The notes: generated by a model not told the origin, from the letters alone. A stretch of 64,000 bases of DNA from Fennellomyces sp. T-0311 (GCA_025266875.1 JALLLT010000008.1:248001-312000), one strand, 5' to 3'; counted from the stretch's first letter, positions 23,955-35,708 are shown. Numbers and translations are program-made.

Positions 23955-26049
23955 ATGTCCACGATCGATCAATTAAACACTGAACCAAGAGACGCTTTCA
24001 AGAGCGGATACCTCAATGATGTAATAAAGTAGTCGGTGAATCTTGTAGAAAAAGCTCGAAAACAAATGGTCAACGCGTTGAAACTGCGTGCACGGATATG
24101 TATGGAAGAAAACTGCCAAAATTGAGCAAGAATTGATGATCATCCGACATGACTGTAATGAGACCGACGCGTATTTGCATGCAGCCAAAATATATTCGAC
24201 TCAATGAAACCAGCACAAGGCAAAAAATATCCTTGAAAAAGGTTTGGGGAGTTGTCCAACCAAAGACGAATACGACGTGATCCAAGAACAAATTGTAAAG
24301 GCAAAGGAACGATTGGAACGATGTGTTGACTTTATCACCGAAACACCTTTCGATATTCTTTGCAACATTGCGAAATACCTTGACTTCAGAACGGTGCTTA
24401 CTTGCATGGAAGTCTGTTTTATCTGGCGCAGCACACTATCGTACTGTTCAGAACCCTGGAAAGAGGTGCATACTAATACCATACAGTTCTGGGAACGCCG
24501 TAACAAAGCTGAGATACTATCAAGCATATCGCACCATGTCAAGAGGCTCTTTACTCATTATTCGGATGATGTGAACGAGGTTACATACCGAAATTTTCAA
24601 AAAATCCAGCCTCTGCTGTATGGGAAGTTTTGGAAATAGCTTTTTCCACGTCCTTGGAAAGTATGTATGATAACTGAAAAAATATTTAAGTTATTATCTA
24701 ACATGGCGCAGTCGATTATAATATGTCCAAGATTATTTGCGACACCATTTACCGGATGGAGCACAGTTTAAAAGCTTACGTATCGATGAAACCGTGGGCC
24801 TTCCTTTCCTTAGTCAGATTTTTTCAGGCTGTGCAAGTTTCACCAAGTTGCAGTTGTACTTGCATACCATTCAAGACTGGACCCCCGGCGTACCAAGTAA
24901 CACGTTATTGACATACGCCTATATCGACCTACGTGAGCTTCCAGCCGACATGAACGATCTGGAGCCATTTTTCCGATGTTCGCCGAACCTCTTGCGAGCT
25001 AAAGTGCGTCCCGGGTTATCGATTTTTGCACTATGGCCGAACTTTGGATATACTACCTGCTCTCAAGGACCATTGTCCATAGTTGATTTTTATTGTAAAC
25101 TTTACTTGCCATAACAGACCGGACTATCACCATACGTGGAACGAGATTTTTGATGTATTCAAATGTGGGACACTCGCCAACATTAGATCGACACTCCCCT
25201 GTACTCAAGACTAGGGCGGGTTCTGACAATCTACGTTCGCTGCATATCACCGCATTGAACGGTGGTCCTGACAGCACTTTGGCGGATTGGCGACCACTAT
25301 CAGCATTCGTCTTTAAAAACTTAGAATATTTGGGTATCGTGGCAGGTCCAAATACGGCACTTTATGGACGTTTTGCAAGTATACTGCCACACTCCTGTCC
25401 GGCTCTCGAAACTTTGCTACTAAAATCATCAAGTACCGGACTACCACTGGTCGAGGAAAAGCTAATCAAAGATTCACTGCTGCTGCTGGCTTGGAAAAAG
25501 CTATCTTCCTTGTATTTGCGGAATCTCAATATTCATGGTCAAAGCTATCGTCAACTCATGCATGCCTGTCAAAGTACACTGTGTGCTTTTGAAATTGATA
25601 GATGCGCAATTGATCGTACCTTTTTGCATGACGTTACAGGAGTCAATGCGCTCGAATATCTTCATATTAATGATGTCAATGTTGAACGTTATTCTGAAGC
25701 ATATGTGGCAGAATTCGTGCGGTTGGTCGAAATTGTGCGGCCTTGAGCTGTTTGACATGGTCTTCTCGGTTGAGGCTGTCTAATACCTTAGTTATAAGTA
25801 TGTTCCATACTTAGTGCTGAAGCTTACAGATTATGGAGAGGAGTCTTCTGAGAAAGCCTATGAGATATTAAAGGGCATCGTTATGATGATTGAGACGATT
25901 ACGACTATTATTAAGACAGCAGCGACGAAGATGAAGAGGACGATGAACCAAGCATGACGACAGCAATGGAGTTGTTTTACTGCCTGTACGAATTAATAGT
26001 ATTTATCTATTCCACTGATTTATTTTACTGTAAGAATGGGCTCAGTTAA
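23955..26049 (+). pseudogene. Decayed TPR / F-box / leucine-rich repeat gene
   Basis: The text reads in order as a fungal F-box protein with an N-terminal tetratricopeptide region: MSTIDQLNTEPRDAFKSGYL, QMVNALKLRAR, DAYLHAAKIYST, NILEKGLG, PTKDEYDVIQEQIVKAKERL; then the F-box (about 24325-24460: ITETPFDILCNIAKYLDFRT, then VCFIWRSTL) and leucine-rich segments (FSGCASFTKLQLYLHTIQDW, DNLRSLHITALNGG, NLEYLGIV, ALETLLL, LSSLYLRNLNI). It is broken many times: TAG at 24030, a stop near 24122 with a frame change, TGA at 24205, further frame changes near 24630, 25100 and 25200, and loss of frame after 25746. Changes of frame with homologous text on each side mark it as dead. The acidic tail (about 25915-25960) is in yet another frame, so the 3' limit is approximate. 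Confidence 0.75.
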
Positions 26050-26440
26050 TAAAAGCAGATGGTAATCATCGTATTACTAGTGAATCTCAGAAACTGAATC
26101 TTGAAGTATGTACGAATATCTGTCACGAAGATACGTTTGTTTGTCATGTATATTTAGTGTCGGGTGGATACTATCCGGTTGGTGAATATTAGACGCTGCC
26201 CGTACCTGGTGACTAGATCCAAACCGTATCAATGTTTGCGGCAAAAGCAGGATGGAGAAGAGATAGATGTTTGGATACTGACAGACAAGATGCATGATGC
26301 AATATGATTGATTAACATGGTCATGTGAAGTACCGTATGCAAAACATAAACAAAATGCCCACTTCTTATTTGTCCAGCGCCCCGATGTGGCCACTCCACA
26401 CGGTGCTACATCTCTCTTTCCTCATTTTACCACTTAAAAA

Positions 26441-27985
26441 TGGCTAAACCAAAAACTAAGAAAAGCGATTCAGAAAATAAAGCTTCTGAAAAAACTATTA
26501 AAAAGGAATCAGGTAAGTCATGGAAAGATGGCAACTAGATTCAGCTCAATTAACGCACAGGTCATGGATTCCGCAGAGGAAGAAACACGGCCTGTTCAAA
26601 GTGCGAGCCGCAGCGTAAAAGTGCAGCCCGAAAAAAACAGTAGTAAGTGCTAACAAAGGACCATCTGCGCATATTTAAAACAGGTTCCCTTAGAAACAAG
26701 TTCTATCAAATACGAAAAGAAGGCGCCTACCACTGAAGAGCAGTTAGTGTGGACCCCGGTCCGCCATCCAAAAATTTTAATCACTGAGGATCCCCACTAC
26801 TTTGTCAACAAGAATGGCGACCTTTCCTCGCTTACTCCAACAGGGAAACACAGGCCGCTGCAACCCCTCAAAAATAAAAAAGCAACGCCTCATTACATCC
26901 TTCGGTATGATGGGAAAAATTCAAGCGACTTCAGATTGGAGGAAATTATGGTGCACACTTTTTTCAAACAAGTGTACAACAAAGAGATACACTATATATT
27001 CCACAAAGACGGACTACAGGCAAACTGTGCTGAGGACAATCTCGTCGTGTGTGACTTAATTGGATTGCAAGATATGGAAATTGCAAGACTGGAAAAACTA
27101 CACTCGGGGACACGATACACCGTAGTCAGTGACCTTCACGACTCTTTGACATTTGAACATTATCTTGTCTCAGAAACCGGACGTGTGTACTCGCTCCTCA
27201 GACGGCAACATATCCAACCATTCAAAAACCAAGGATACCAAATGGTTACCCTGCAATGCGATTTTGACGCTGGACAAGAAGTCAACAAGAAAGTCACCAT
27301 TGATGTGGATAGCATTGTGGCATTATCTTTTCAAACTCCCATGAAAAATCTGAAGATCGGCCACAACAAAAGTTCGGATGACCCTCTCAACGAAGCGCCC
27401 AATACGTTGAAGGAGTTGCCCGCGATTACCAAGGAAACAAAGTGGCGTCCCATTGGCACTCTTCCCTGGAGTGGATTGTCGTTTAGCAAATATCAGGTGT
27501 CAGACATGGGCCATGTTCGCAAGATCGGAGAGCCCAAATTGCTTACGCAGTTGCATAGTGGTGGATATGTTTCCGTGCGTATGGAATGTGATACACAGAA
27601 CCAAAAGGACAAGGACAAGGATTCGGCAACAGAAATCAAATCGAAGATCAAGGCCCGAGTTCCTCGACTGGTGGCGAATGCCTTTGTTGATGGCTATAGC
27701 GAAACGCACAATTTTGTCAAGCACCTTAATGGGGATAAACAAGATAATCGCGCACAGAACTTGAAATGGGTGTCGCCTCTCAGCCTTCTTAATCCCAAGG
27801 ATTCACTCCCAGTAATAGCAACGCTTGAGGGTAAACCAGATATGCGGAAAGAGTTTGTATCAAAACGGAGAGCTATAATTGACTTATCATGTACGGGAAT
27901 TCGTCACGTCAAACCCGGTAAACCTACCCTGCTTCCCGTCGTTTGGGATGGCAAGAGCCAATCAGCCTTAATAAATGTGTTGTAA
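26441..27985 (+). CDS. Protein with three degenerate NUMOD4/HNH-like units
   Basis: The main exon (about 26697-27985) encodes some 430 residues. Its C-terminal third has a clear NUMOD4 motif, WRPIGTLPWSGLSFSKYQVS followed by DMGHVRKI, then RVPRLVANAFVDG and an HNH-like segment VKHLNGDKQDNRAQNLKWVS. Both are typical of HNH homing endonucleases. The N-terminal third repeats the plan: HYFVNKNGDLSSL, MVHTFFKQVYNK, IHYIFHKDGLQANCAEDNLV. A middle unit (HYLVSETGRVYSLL, GYQMVTLQCD, VDSIVALSF) lacks the HNH end. In the C-terminal unit the usual first His (VHRLVA) is Pro and the Asn of the NH pair is Lys, so nuclease activity is doubtful. A Lys-rich first exon (MAKPKTKKSDSENK at 26441) and a second near 26562-26642 look real, but their splice phases do not join cleanly; the N-terminus is uncertain. 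Confidence 0.65.
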
Positions 27986-28216
27986 ATTCTTCTTATACTA
28001 TATTATTTGAAAAAGCTAGTTACTCTGATATATATACATTGTTAGGTCAGTAACATCACACATTTGTACTATTTGGTGATAGCTCCGCGTGTAAATTCTC
28101 TACGTATCTACTGATCAAACCAATGCTCCGTCTAGTCTAGGATTCTAAATGCGGGTAGGCAGGCCCGTGGACCCCTCCCCGCTTGGCCTGGCATTACCGG
28201 GCTTTGGGCAAGGGAA

Positions 28217-28929
28217 GTGCATAGCCTAAAATGTGACATCAAATCAGCATATGATACTGTAGACCGCAGAATCATTTGGCAAGCTTTAGAACAATATATT
28301 CCTGTGTTACCACTCCAGTTATTGAAAAGGCCTTTTGATGATGTGTCTATAGAGATTCTGCTCTGCAATACCGTCTCCTGTCGATTCCGCGCTGTCACGG
28401 GGGTTTTACAAGGATCCGTTTTATCACCTACACTATATTCTTATTATATCAATTCTTTACCCTCCTTTCGCGATGCGGAGATGCAACTAACACAGTCGAC
28501 CGAAAGTGACTTTCAGGCACCACCATTAGTCCGTCTCAATGGTCAACGGATTAACTACATATTATACGCTGATGATGTGGCACTCACTGGCAACTGGCAA
28601 ACGATGCCAGCACAGCAATGATTTGGATATTGGTGGAATCTCAGCAAATGTGTTGTACTAGCCGCTTAAGGCCAGCCAGAAAACACCACAGCACAGATAT
28701 ACGGCGTTGAGCTACCACGAGCATATAGTGTCACATACCTCGGGATTCCATTTAATACAGAGGGGTTCATCGACCAGAACATACTAGCTCAGCAAAATGC
28801 CGCAGCCGCACTAAACAGCATGCAAATACTTTGGTCAATTGGAGTACGACCTGATACCCTAGGACGCCTACTATGCTCACAGCTCTATCGCCAATTTATA
28901 CGGCCAAAAATGGAGTATGGGCTCGCAAT
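28217..28929 (+). pseudogene. Non-LTR retrotransposon reverse transcriptase fragment
   Basis: Remnant of a LINE-type reverse transcriptase: LKCDIKSAYDTVDRRIIWQA (motif A with catalytic Asp), GVLQGSVLSPTLYSYYIN (motif B), INYILYADDVALTGNW (motif C, YADD), SKCVVLAA, and VTYLGIPFNTEG. It ends in the thumb-like segment LYRQFIRPKMEYGLAI. Broken by a frame change near 28617 and a TAA near 28668. The N-terminal endonuclease part and everything after GLAI are missing; the frame stops at the left terminal repeat of the DNA transposon starting at 28930. Confidence 0.8.
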
Positions 28930-28943
28930 CACACCAGGAAAAA
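28930..28943 (+). repeat. Left terminal inverted repeat
   Basis: CACACCAGGAAAAA; reverse complement of 34260-34273 without mismatch. It begins with CAC as in CACTA-type elements. Confidence 0.75.
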
Positions 28944-29424
28944 TGCCCCGGTAATACAGGTTATATCAGGTTAATGTTGGTAGCTGACCGTTTTTCTCAG
29001 TAACCCTTGGTAAACTTTGGTCTCTACCAAATTTAACCAAGATACACCAAGTTTTCCGTTTTCTTGTAGGTTTTTTGATGGTAACGACAGGTTTAAAAAT
29101 GTTTTTGGTACAAAATGGTAATTTTTGGTTACTTATGGTATGTACACCGAAAATTCCAGAGAATAACCTAGGTAAACGGGTTGAATACATAGCGCGATAT
29201 TTTTATTTAAACCTCTTAGATGTCTCGTATAAGACCAAGTTGGATGGGTACTTTCATCATGTCGTTGAATACATAATAATATCAATTTTTAAACGTTGGA
29301 GAACATAGGACACCGACAGCACAATCGATTTCGGAAACATCACAAACGTAAAACTTTCTAATATCTGAATTGAAAGTACCATTTCCATAAGGGTACCCAT
29401 GCTTTGTTAATTTGGTCCTTATTG

Positions 29425-32400
29425 CTAAGCGTAGCAGGCACAATAGTCGATCCTCAGCTGTGAAAAATAAAAATTAAACTGTACGTAGTTCGTAGAATTC
29501 TTTTGCTTTCGGCTTACCACCATATTGGTGCTTAAAAAAAGAATAGCCTCTCCAAAAAAGGTTTTATACAGTGTACCAGTTTCTTTGCTGCTTCGAGGGC
29601 AATTATCAACAGGCAATGTTACTTTCAAATACGTGCTCCGATTCCGAAAATTGGGATCGAGGGTAAGGCGGCACTCATATGTCGATTCTGCTTTGTATAA
29701 TCGTTTTCCAATAGCAATCCTTGTGCTTAGAGGCGGTAGCGAAGTGATCTTTTTCATCTTGCGAGCCCTAGCCCAGAATTTGCGCAGATAGAACATCAGA
29801 TTTACAGTAGAGTAAGTGTCTACTGATGCTGTGGGGTTCAGACCTGGACCCCACAGCTCTGAAGCATTCGGTGTAGTACCGGTGCAGATTGCATGTTTCT
29901 CTTTCACCTTCTTTTGTGGCTCCATACTCCTGTTGACTTTGTTGATGGGTTTTCGCGCTGCTGCTACCGTTAATTTGTTTCCAGCGTTTTTCCCGGATGC
30001 ACGGGTTGATCTGATCCTTCGGTCATAAAACCCTACTACACGCTCCATACTTCGAGTTCTATATGCACGCAAAGGTCCCAATTGTCGAAGCGCTTCAGGG
30101 ACTTTCGTAAGTGATGAAAGTTTATGATGTAAAGGTTCGTGGGAATCTCTTTACGTGCATAAACATGCCACTTGTGTCCACATCTGTTTTGAATATAAAC
30201 ATGTAAGTATGCCTTCAGTTTAATAGTATGAATCATCTTACACCTCAATGGTATTAATGGATTCCTCTGTTTGATGCCACGAGAGAGATATTGAGCATGC
30301 TTTTAGAAGATGCGCAAGGGCATTCGCTGCTTTTGCAGGGCAGTCTGTGCGTTCCAGTTGCTCAATAACAATTGTAGGGATAATGTAAGGGAGCGAGTCA
30401 ATATAATCCACTGCGCGTACATCCTTTGTTCGAGATAAAACATCTTTCATTTTCCCGTCGAAAGTTGTAGGCCAGTGCGACATCGAATTTTTTATAGCAG
30501 TGCTTATCGACACTTGCTGAGCCTTTGTGAGCAGGTATGGGGCGTGGAATATAGGGTTGGTAACCATACCCCACAATGAAGGACCAATGTTACATCCGTA
30601 AAGATGCATTTCATCTAAGCCATAAAAAAATGGGCCATGAAAAGATTTCAAAACCGCAAATGGCGAAGGGGATTTCAAGCTGCGTTCCTATTTAAGCTGT
30701 TTAGTAGCTCGTGAATTATCAACGTAGAAAAACTTACAGGATCTCCTTGTTGATAATCTGCTATTTGTCGTAACGGTTCTAGATTTTCAGATCCTGGATA
30801 GTAACGGCCATAACCCAGTCTCGATTTTCCATTCGCACTACCAGTATTCCGACGCTCAATAGATGCAACACTTTCTACACGTACTGATGGCACTATACAA
30901 ATTCGACAGCCAAAGATAGACTGATGGCCATCATGGTGCGCAAGGGATGCCGCACCTGGAATATCACCAGTCGCCATGACCAGATGTACCTTGAAAGTTC
31001 GCATCACCTCATCGTCGCACATGACATCTCTTTCTTCGCTCTCAAGCTGTATCAATTCCTCAATCAATGGTGCGAGAAATGAATCCAAGTTTCCTTCTTT
31101 TGCCGTAGTGGGTATAATACAGACCTGGATCATATTGTTGTCCTTATAGCTATCAATTATTAAATTGACTATAGGTTAGTTTCTGAATAACCAAGCGACT
31201 TCTTGTAACACATACCGTTTTTCAGGAGGGTAATTTAATATTACCAAATGCACAATTGTCATGGATGCTGCGCTATGAATGAACGGCTGAAATCCATCTA
31301 CATATAGCATAACCCCAGTATCATAGCGACCCCATGATCTCACTGTATTCAACGCCTGGCCGTCAAATATACCGTTCATATCTCCTGGCTGAGATAGCAT
31401 TGTTCATGCATTATGTATTTCGTTTCGAGTCGCAGCATGTGAGATCATTGTAGCGAGTTGGTCAGCGAGTGGCAGATAACGAATAGTCGCGTAAGCAGTC
31501 CTTGTATCGCTACAGAGAAATCGAGGCTTTTTGCAGGAGGACTTTGGACATTGTGTTTCATGGTCGTTTATGAAGAGATGACAGCCACTACGGCAGATGT
31601 CGTAATCACGCTTTGTAACTGGGTATATCGACGTTAGAAGCCCTTCAGTCAAGCGAGGAGACAAGATGATAATGAATTCTTTGAGAGGATCAATCACACC
31701 CCCTGTATAATGATACTGTTAGCATTTATGGAGTGCCAATAAGTAAAAACATACCATTACTGTTCATCGTCACTGCCGTGGCAATGCTATTTACATATGT
31801 AACTATTGCATCGTGTGCGTCACGCGATATACAGTATTTCTCAATAATAGTAAACAGTTCAAGGCTGAGTTGCTCTGAAATGTTCATCTGTCGTATAAGT
31901 GGTGCCATAAATGTCTTCGGCTTGGAACTGTTATGAACATCGAATCCATTTAATTCGGCAGAATCTGTTGGGCACGAATTTTCATTCAAAGGTGTTCTAG
32001 CGTTCTCCGTATCGACATCAGGGCTTTCTTCATTTAGTGTACGGATGTATTCAGCTGGTTCTTGAGTAGTATCATCGTCAAAATCGTCAGGGTCATAATA
32101 GTCGCTTTGGTGTTCTTCGGAAGGAGGGCGCTCTCGGCTATTACTGTCTATCGAGGCACTAGCGATCATGTCATTTTCATTGCTATTGGTGGCGCGATTT
32201 CGTGCATTAAGGCTGACTCCTCTGATTTGTGCTAGCCGGTTTTCATAACTAGCCAAAGGCGATCGCAATGGAGATTGAAGGTGCATGTACTGTTCAGGAT
32301 TAATAACGCGCTGCCTTTTGCGCGCATGCTCCTGATCAATCGCTTTTTGAACAAATTTCTCATTGTTACATGACGCTTTGTGTTGCTTAATTTCTGAGCG

Positions 32401-32493
32401 AGTAAACCCTCCTGGGCAGTATGGGCACCTGTACATTTTGCTGGAAGAGCTTTTCTTGCGCGCTTTCCTTACGCGCTTTTCTTGCAACGCCAC
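29425..32493 (-). pseudogene. Plavaka/Tnp2-like transposase, frameshifted
   Basis: Multi-exon transposase, readable in order on the minus strand. N-terminal zinc-finger-like MYRCPYCPGGFTRSEIKQHK with downstream Cys; an acidic linker; MNISEQLSLELFTIIEKYCI; SGCHLFINDHETQCPKSSC (Cys cluster); GVMLYVDGFQPF with the first catalytic-type Asp; VHLVILNYPPEKRY; an EGNLDSFLAPLIEELIQL block; MATGDIPGAASLAHHDGH followed by GCRIC; LDEMHLYGCNIGPSLWGM; and the C-terminal module GPLRAYRTRSMERVVGFYDR. The set matches the Tnp2/Plavaka superfamily of CACTA-related elements. Introns lie near 31134-31175, 31698-31725 and 30110-30235. At about 30105 the frame changes between NLYIINFHHL and the run SSLTKVPEALRQLGPLRAY with no usable intron, which looks like a one-base frameshift. 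Met at 32436 may be the true start, because 32493 is only 20 bases from the divergent gene. Confidence 0.75.
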
Positions 32494-32513
32494 CTTTCGC
32501 GCAGCATCTCAAA

Positions 32514-33870
32514 ATGCCTCCAAGCAGCATCGCAAGAGTCAAAAAAGAAGGTTCTTCCAACGCAACAAAGCGGTCTGAATCTCTGAAAAAGACTGTGCTG
32601 CAAAGAGCTACATCCGGGGCAGCAAAGAAGAGTTCTGGCGTCTCAATGCGAGAGCTTATGAACGAAATCGAAGAACTTAAGAGTCAGGTGGTTTCTTTGA
32701 CACAGGATGTGAACACGATGAACGGGGTCTTGCAGTCCGTGGAAAGCACACTCGAGTACCTTAAGCAGGAGCAAAGCACCAAGTATGACAATGTCGTGTC
32801 AACCATACAAGAGTTGATGGCGTCGGTAAAAACTGCATTCTCGCAACAGGTACCATCACCAAGTGGTTCAGGTGCAGGAAAAGAGACGCAAGACGACTCG
32901 ACTGTCATACCGGCCCCAAGAGAGTACACAATGGTTGAAGGAAAACGCAAATCAAATAAGATTCCAGTACGCAAGCCGCACATTTTACAGTTTGTCATCA
33001 AGCCGACTGAAAAGGGCATGAAACATACAACGGCACTTGCATTGTATTGCAACATGCGAAACGAACGTACGGTCGCGTTGGACAACCCTGCTGCGAGACT
33101 TCGGGAAACGTACAACACCTCTATGCTTGAAATTTCAGCAGTGGAACGCCGAAATGATGCAGAGAATCAGGATCTGGATGAAGTTCAGAGCCAAACTGGC
33201 AGCGAGTTTTCGGAAGCAGCTCAAAGCGACGTAGAAGACGATTTTGCTGAGGAGAACGAAACAGAAATCAGGAAATCGAGGACGAGGTTGTTTTCTCCGA
33301 GAATGAATCAGTGGGAGGGAGCCAAGATGAGGAGGGAAACGGAGACGATAAAGGTGGACAGGAAGCGAAGATAACCAAAGTGAATAGGAAGACGAAAATC
33401 CGGTTCCGGAATATGAAGAATGTGACCAGGAAGAACGGATGCACTCAGGCCAAGTTTCGCAAGGCGTGTGTGCAGACGTCGCAGACATGACATGGGCTTC
33501 AGTTCCGGAATCAGAGCGCAAAATTACCGTTCTTAGCTATGAAGCTAGCGTTCTCGAGGTTGTCAAGATCGATCTATCAACATGTGAAGCACACTGGGCA
33601 GCTGCTCATATCTTGGAGGAAGGTTGGAACAACCGTTTAAAGAATGCCAAGGCCAAGGCCAGCGGTAAGACAAAAAAGAGACGTGGTAAGAATCAAGAGC
33701 TCACTGGCCAACCTCAACCTAAACGACAAGCGTGCAACAAGCGGTCCATGTACGTGTTAAACATTTGGGGACTGGAACCCATATCTAATGTGCTATATAT
33801 ATTAGAATATCTCCTTCATCCAAGGCACCTTGAATACCGCCTGGTCCAGTACAGTAAATATTTGCAATAA
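32514..33870 (+). pseudogene. Coiled-coil gene inside the transposon, frame broken
   Basis: Diverges from the transposase and lies wholly inside the element. The first frame (32514-33374) gives a basic N-terminus (MPPSSIARVKKEGSSNATKR), a coiled coil of about 70 residues (MRELMNEIEELKSQVVSLTQ), a Ser/Gly linker and a folded-looking block (PVRKPHILQFVIKPTEKGMK, MRNERTVALDNPAARLRETY). An acidic region follows in which the best text moves to a second frame near 33250 (EIEDEVVFSENESVGGSQDE) and then a third (NPVPEYEECDQEERMHSGQV). The latter has a TAG near 33388 before running to 33870, through WASVPESERKITVLSYEASV and a basic tail. I do not recognise a family. It may be an accessory or DNA-binding protein like TnpA of CACTA elements; that is inferred from position only. 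Confidence 0.5.
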
Positions 33871-34079
33871 CAAGCGCACCTGAGTGACTTACATGACCTC
33901 TTTAGAAAAGAAACATTTTATAGCATAGATACTAGCCGACCCCTACTCAAATTGCTCCATAGCTTAGTATATGACACGCTATAGCCGAAATAAACCAAAA
34001 CCAATCCCGTTTTGCAGTAAGAACTCGCAACAATCTGCATATAAGCCGTGTAAAACGGCTGATTTGAGCTACTGAGAGT

Positions 34080-34259
34080 CTTTAGTTTAGTTTGGTTTTT
34101 CCTGGTAAATGCTTGTTTTAGGTTTTGATAGGTTTTGATAGGTTTTGATAGGTTTTGGTAGGTTATTTACGGGATAGGTTTTTTTCAGGTAAATTGTCAA
34201 AATTCACCTACATTTTACCAAACCAAGAAAAACCAACCTCAACCAATCTTCACCTATTT
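34080..34259. repeat. Right subterminal repeats of the DNA transposon
   Basis: GGTTTTGATA occurs three times in tandem, preceded by AGGTTTTGAT-like and followed by GGTTTTGGTA, then inverted AACCAACCTCAACC-type units. A similar but more diverged set lies at 28950-29130 inside the left end. Subterminal arrays of this kind bind transposase in CACTA elements. Confidence 0.6.
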
Positions 34260-34273
34260 TTTTTCCTGGTGTG
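34260..34273 (-). repeat. Right terminal inverted repeat
   Basis: TTTTTCCTGGTGTG; exact reverse complement of 28930-28943. Confidence 0.75.
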
Positions 34274-35104
34274 TTAAGCCGCTCTAGCAATAAAGCCGAG
34301 ATCAATGAACTCAAGAATGCTGTTCAAAGATGGCACAAGTGGTTTTTTGGTCACGTACAAGCCGGAAGCATATCAGCAACAGTATTCACAATCAACCAAC
34401 ATTATCTAATCCACTTCCACAAGACTAGTGAAAGTTGGCCCACTCTCATACTTGGCGGCCTTTGTGATGGAACGGGCTGTTGGAGAACTGAAGAAGCGAA
34501 TCAATTCCAAACGAGACGCTGGAACAAACTCGGGGAACGTACTTGTGGATATGGCTGCTATCCGACAACGAAAGCGTATTGGTGATGTTGAAGACGAACC
34601 TGCGAAAAATCCAGAAGATACGCACAAGTGATAACTCTGTCTGATGATCCTGATGACCCGGAAATATGGAGCCTATTTTCATCAGATAAAATGATCGGTG
34701 AACTTAAGTGTCAGAGTGCATCAACAAACTTCTAGTCTTGGCACTTTGGGTCGCGCAATGGAGTAAGCATCAATAACAGTGAACTCTTAACGATTGGTGG
34801 CAAGCTATGGAAAGCGCCATCGAGTGTCTTTGGCGGGTTCCATCACTCGTTTGTTCATATGAAGATTTGGTTCAACACTGGTAAAAGCACAAACCCTACA
34901 TATACAAAAGTACATATTTCATACTTTGGTGACATCAAGTTCTTTTTCATGCATACATTCAGAGGCGGCTGTAAACTTCTTACCCTGGTCCAGATATATA
35001 AAACAGAAATCGTGGATAGTCCGTGGCCAATCAAACTAGCATCCGGGTCAAAGATGAGATTCGTTGATGTGAACGATATCATTGGGTATGCAGCTTGTGC
35101 GTAA
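34274..35104 (+). pseudogene. C-terminal remnant of a second Plavaka/Tnp2-like transposase
   Basis: Begins immediately after the right terminal repeat of the neighbouring element. Reads NELKNAVQRWHKWFFGHVQ, SATVFTINQHYLIHFHK, then after a frame change near 34425 VGPLSYLAAFVMERAVGELK and RDAGTNSGNV. These correspond to the C-terminal module of the transposase at 29.4-32.5 kb (HKWHVYARKEIPTNLYIINF, then LGPLRAYRTRSMERVVGFYD). A last open frame (34859-35104) reads TKVHISYFGDIKFFFMHTFR and MRFVDVNDIIGYA, matching the tail domain of such proteins. The N-terminal and catalytic parts are absent. The two transposases are related but clearly not recent copies. Confidence 0.6.
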
Positions 35105-35708
35105 ACTCAAGCGGACCATGAGTATATATACTGGTGGCAAGTCGATGGCAAACGCAAATTTACCAATGGATCACAATGTAGATTACTTGCTCTAACATAA
35201 GCATTTTAGATCTCCATAAAATATATAACTTTCTTAACATTGTTATATACCGATAACTTCTTGATTAAAATGCAATTATTTTGTGTACTCACCCAATACT
35301 TTTGATTATTCTTTCCTTTTTTGAATACATTTTTCCCAATGCGCGCTATGGTAACTAGGGTTTTGTAGGTTTCATTAGGGTACGCAAGGTTACTACGAGG
35401 AACATATGTCTAGAGCGGGGGTGTGGCTGTAGACCGGAAAATTAATATAGCCTGTTGTCAATAAGCAAACGAGGGTCAGTGATGCATAAGCCATGATCAT
35501 GTTGTGGATACAACAGTTAGGCAATAAAACGTACCAATACATCAAGAAATGTGATTGTTAAAATGTTCTTCGTTTATTAGAAAGAGTACATTCAATAAAT
35601 GTTTATACACAACATGCTCGCTGGAGTAAAAGTAAGACTACAGAAAGAAATGAAAGTGAGAATTAAACGACTTATAGTATAGAAGAGCTTTTTTAAGTGA
35701 TATGCCAA
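35105..35708. other. Intergenic, AT-rich
   Basis: No gene seen between the transposase remnant and the 3' end of the membrane-protein gene. Confidence 0.4.

Larger units (their letters stand above)
28930..34273. mobile_element. Plavaka/CACTA-like DNA transposon, 5.3 kb
   Basis: Bounded by a 14-base perfect terminal inverted repeat, CACACCAGGAAAAA (28930-28943 and 34260-34273). Just inside each end lies a few hundred bases rich in GGTTTTGATA/GGTAA-type units (28950-29130 and 34090-34250), like the subterminal repeats of CACTA elements. Inside are a minus-strand Tnp2-like transposase (about 29425-32493) and a divergent plus-strand coiled-coil gene (32514-33870). No convincing target-site duplication is visible. 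The left flank is a LINE reverse transcriptase, the right flank a different transposase fragment, so this may not be one clean insertion. Both genes carry frame breaks, so this copy is probably not autonomous. Confidence 0.75.
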
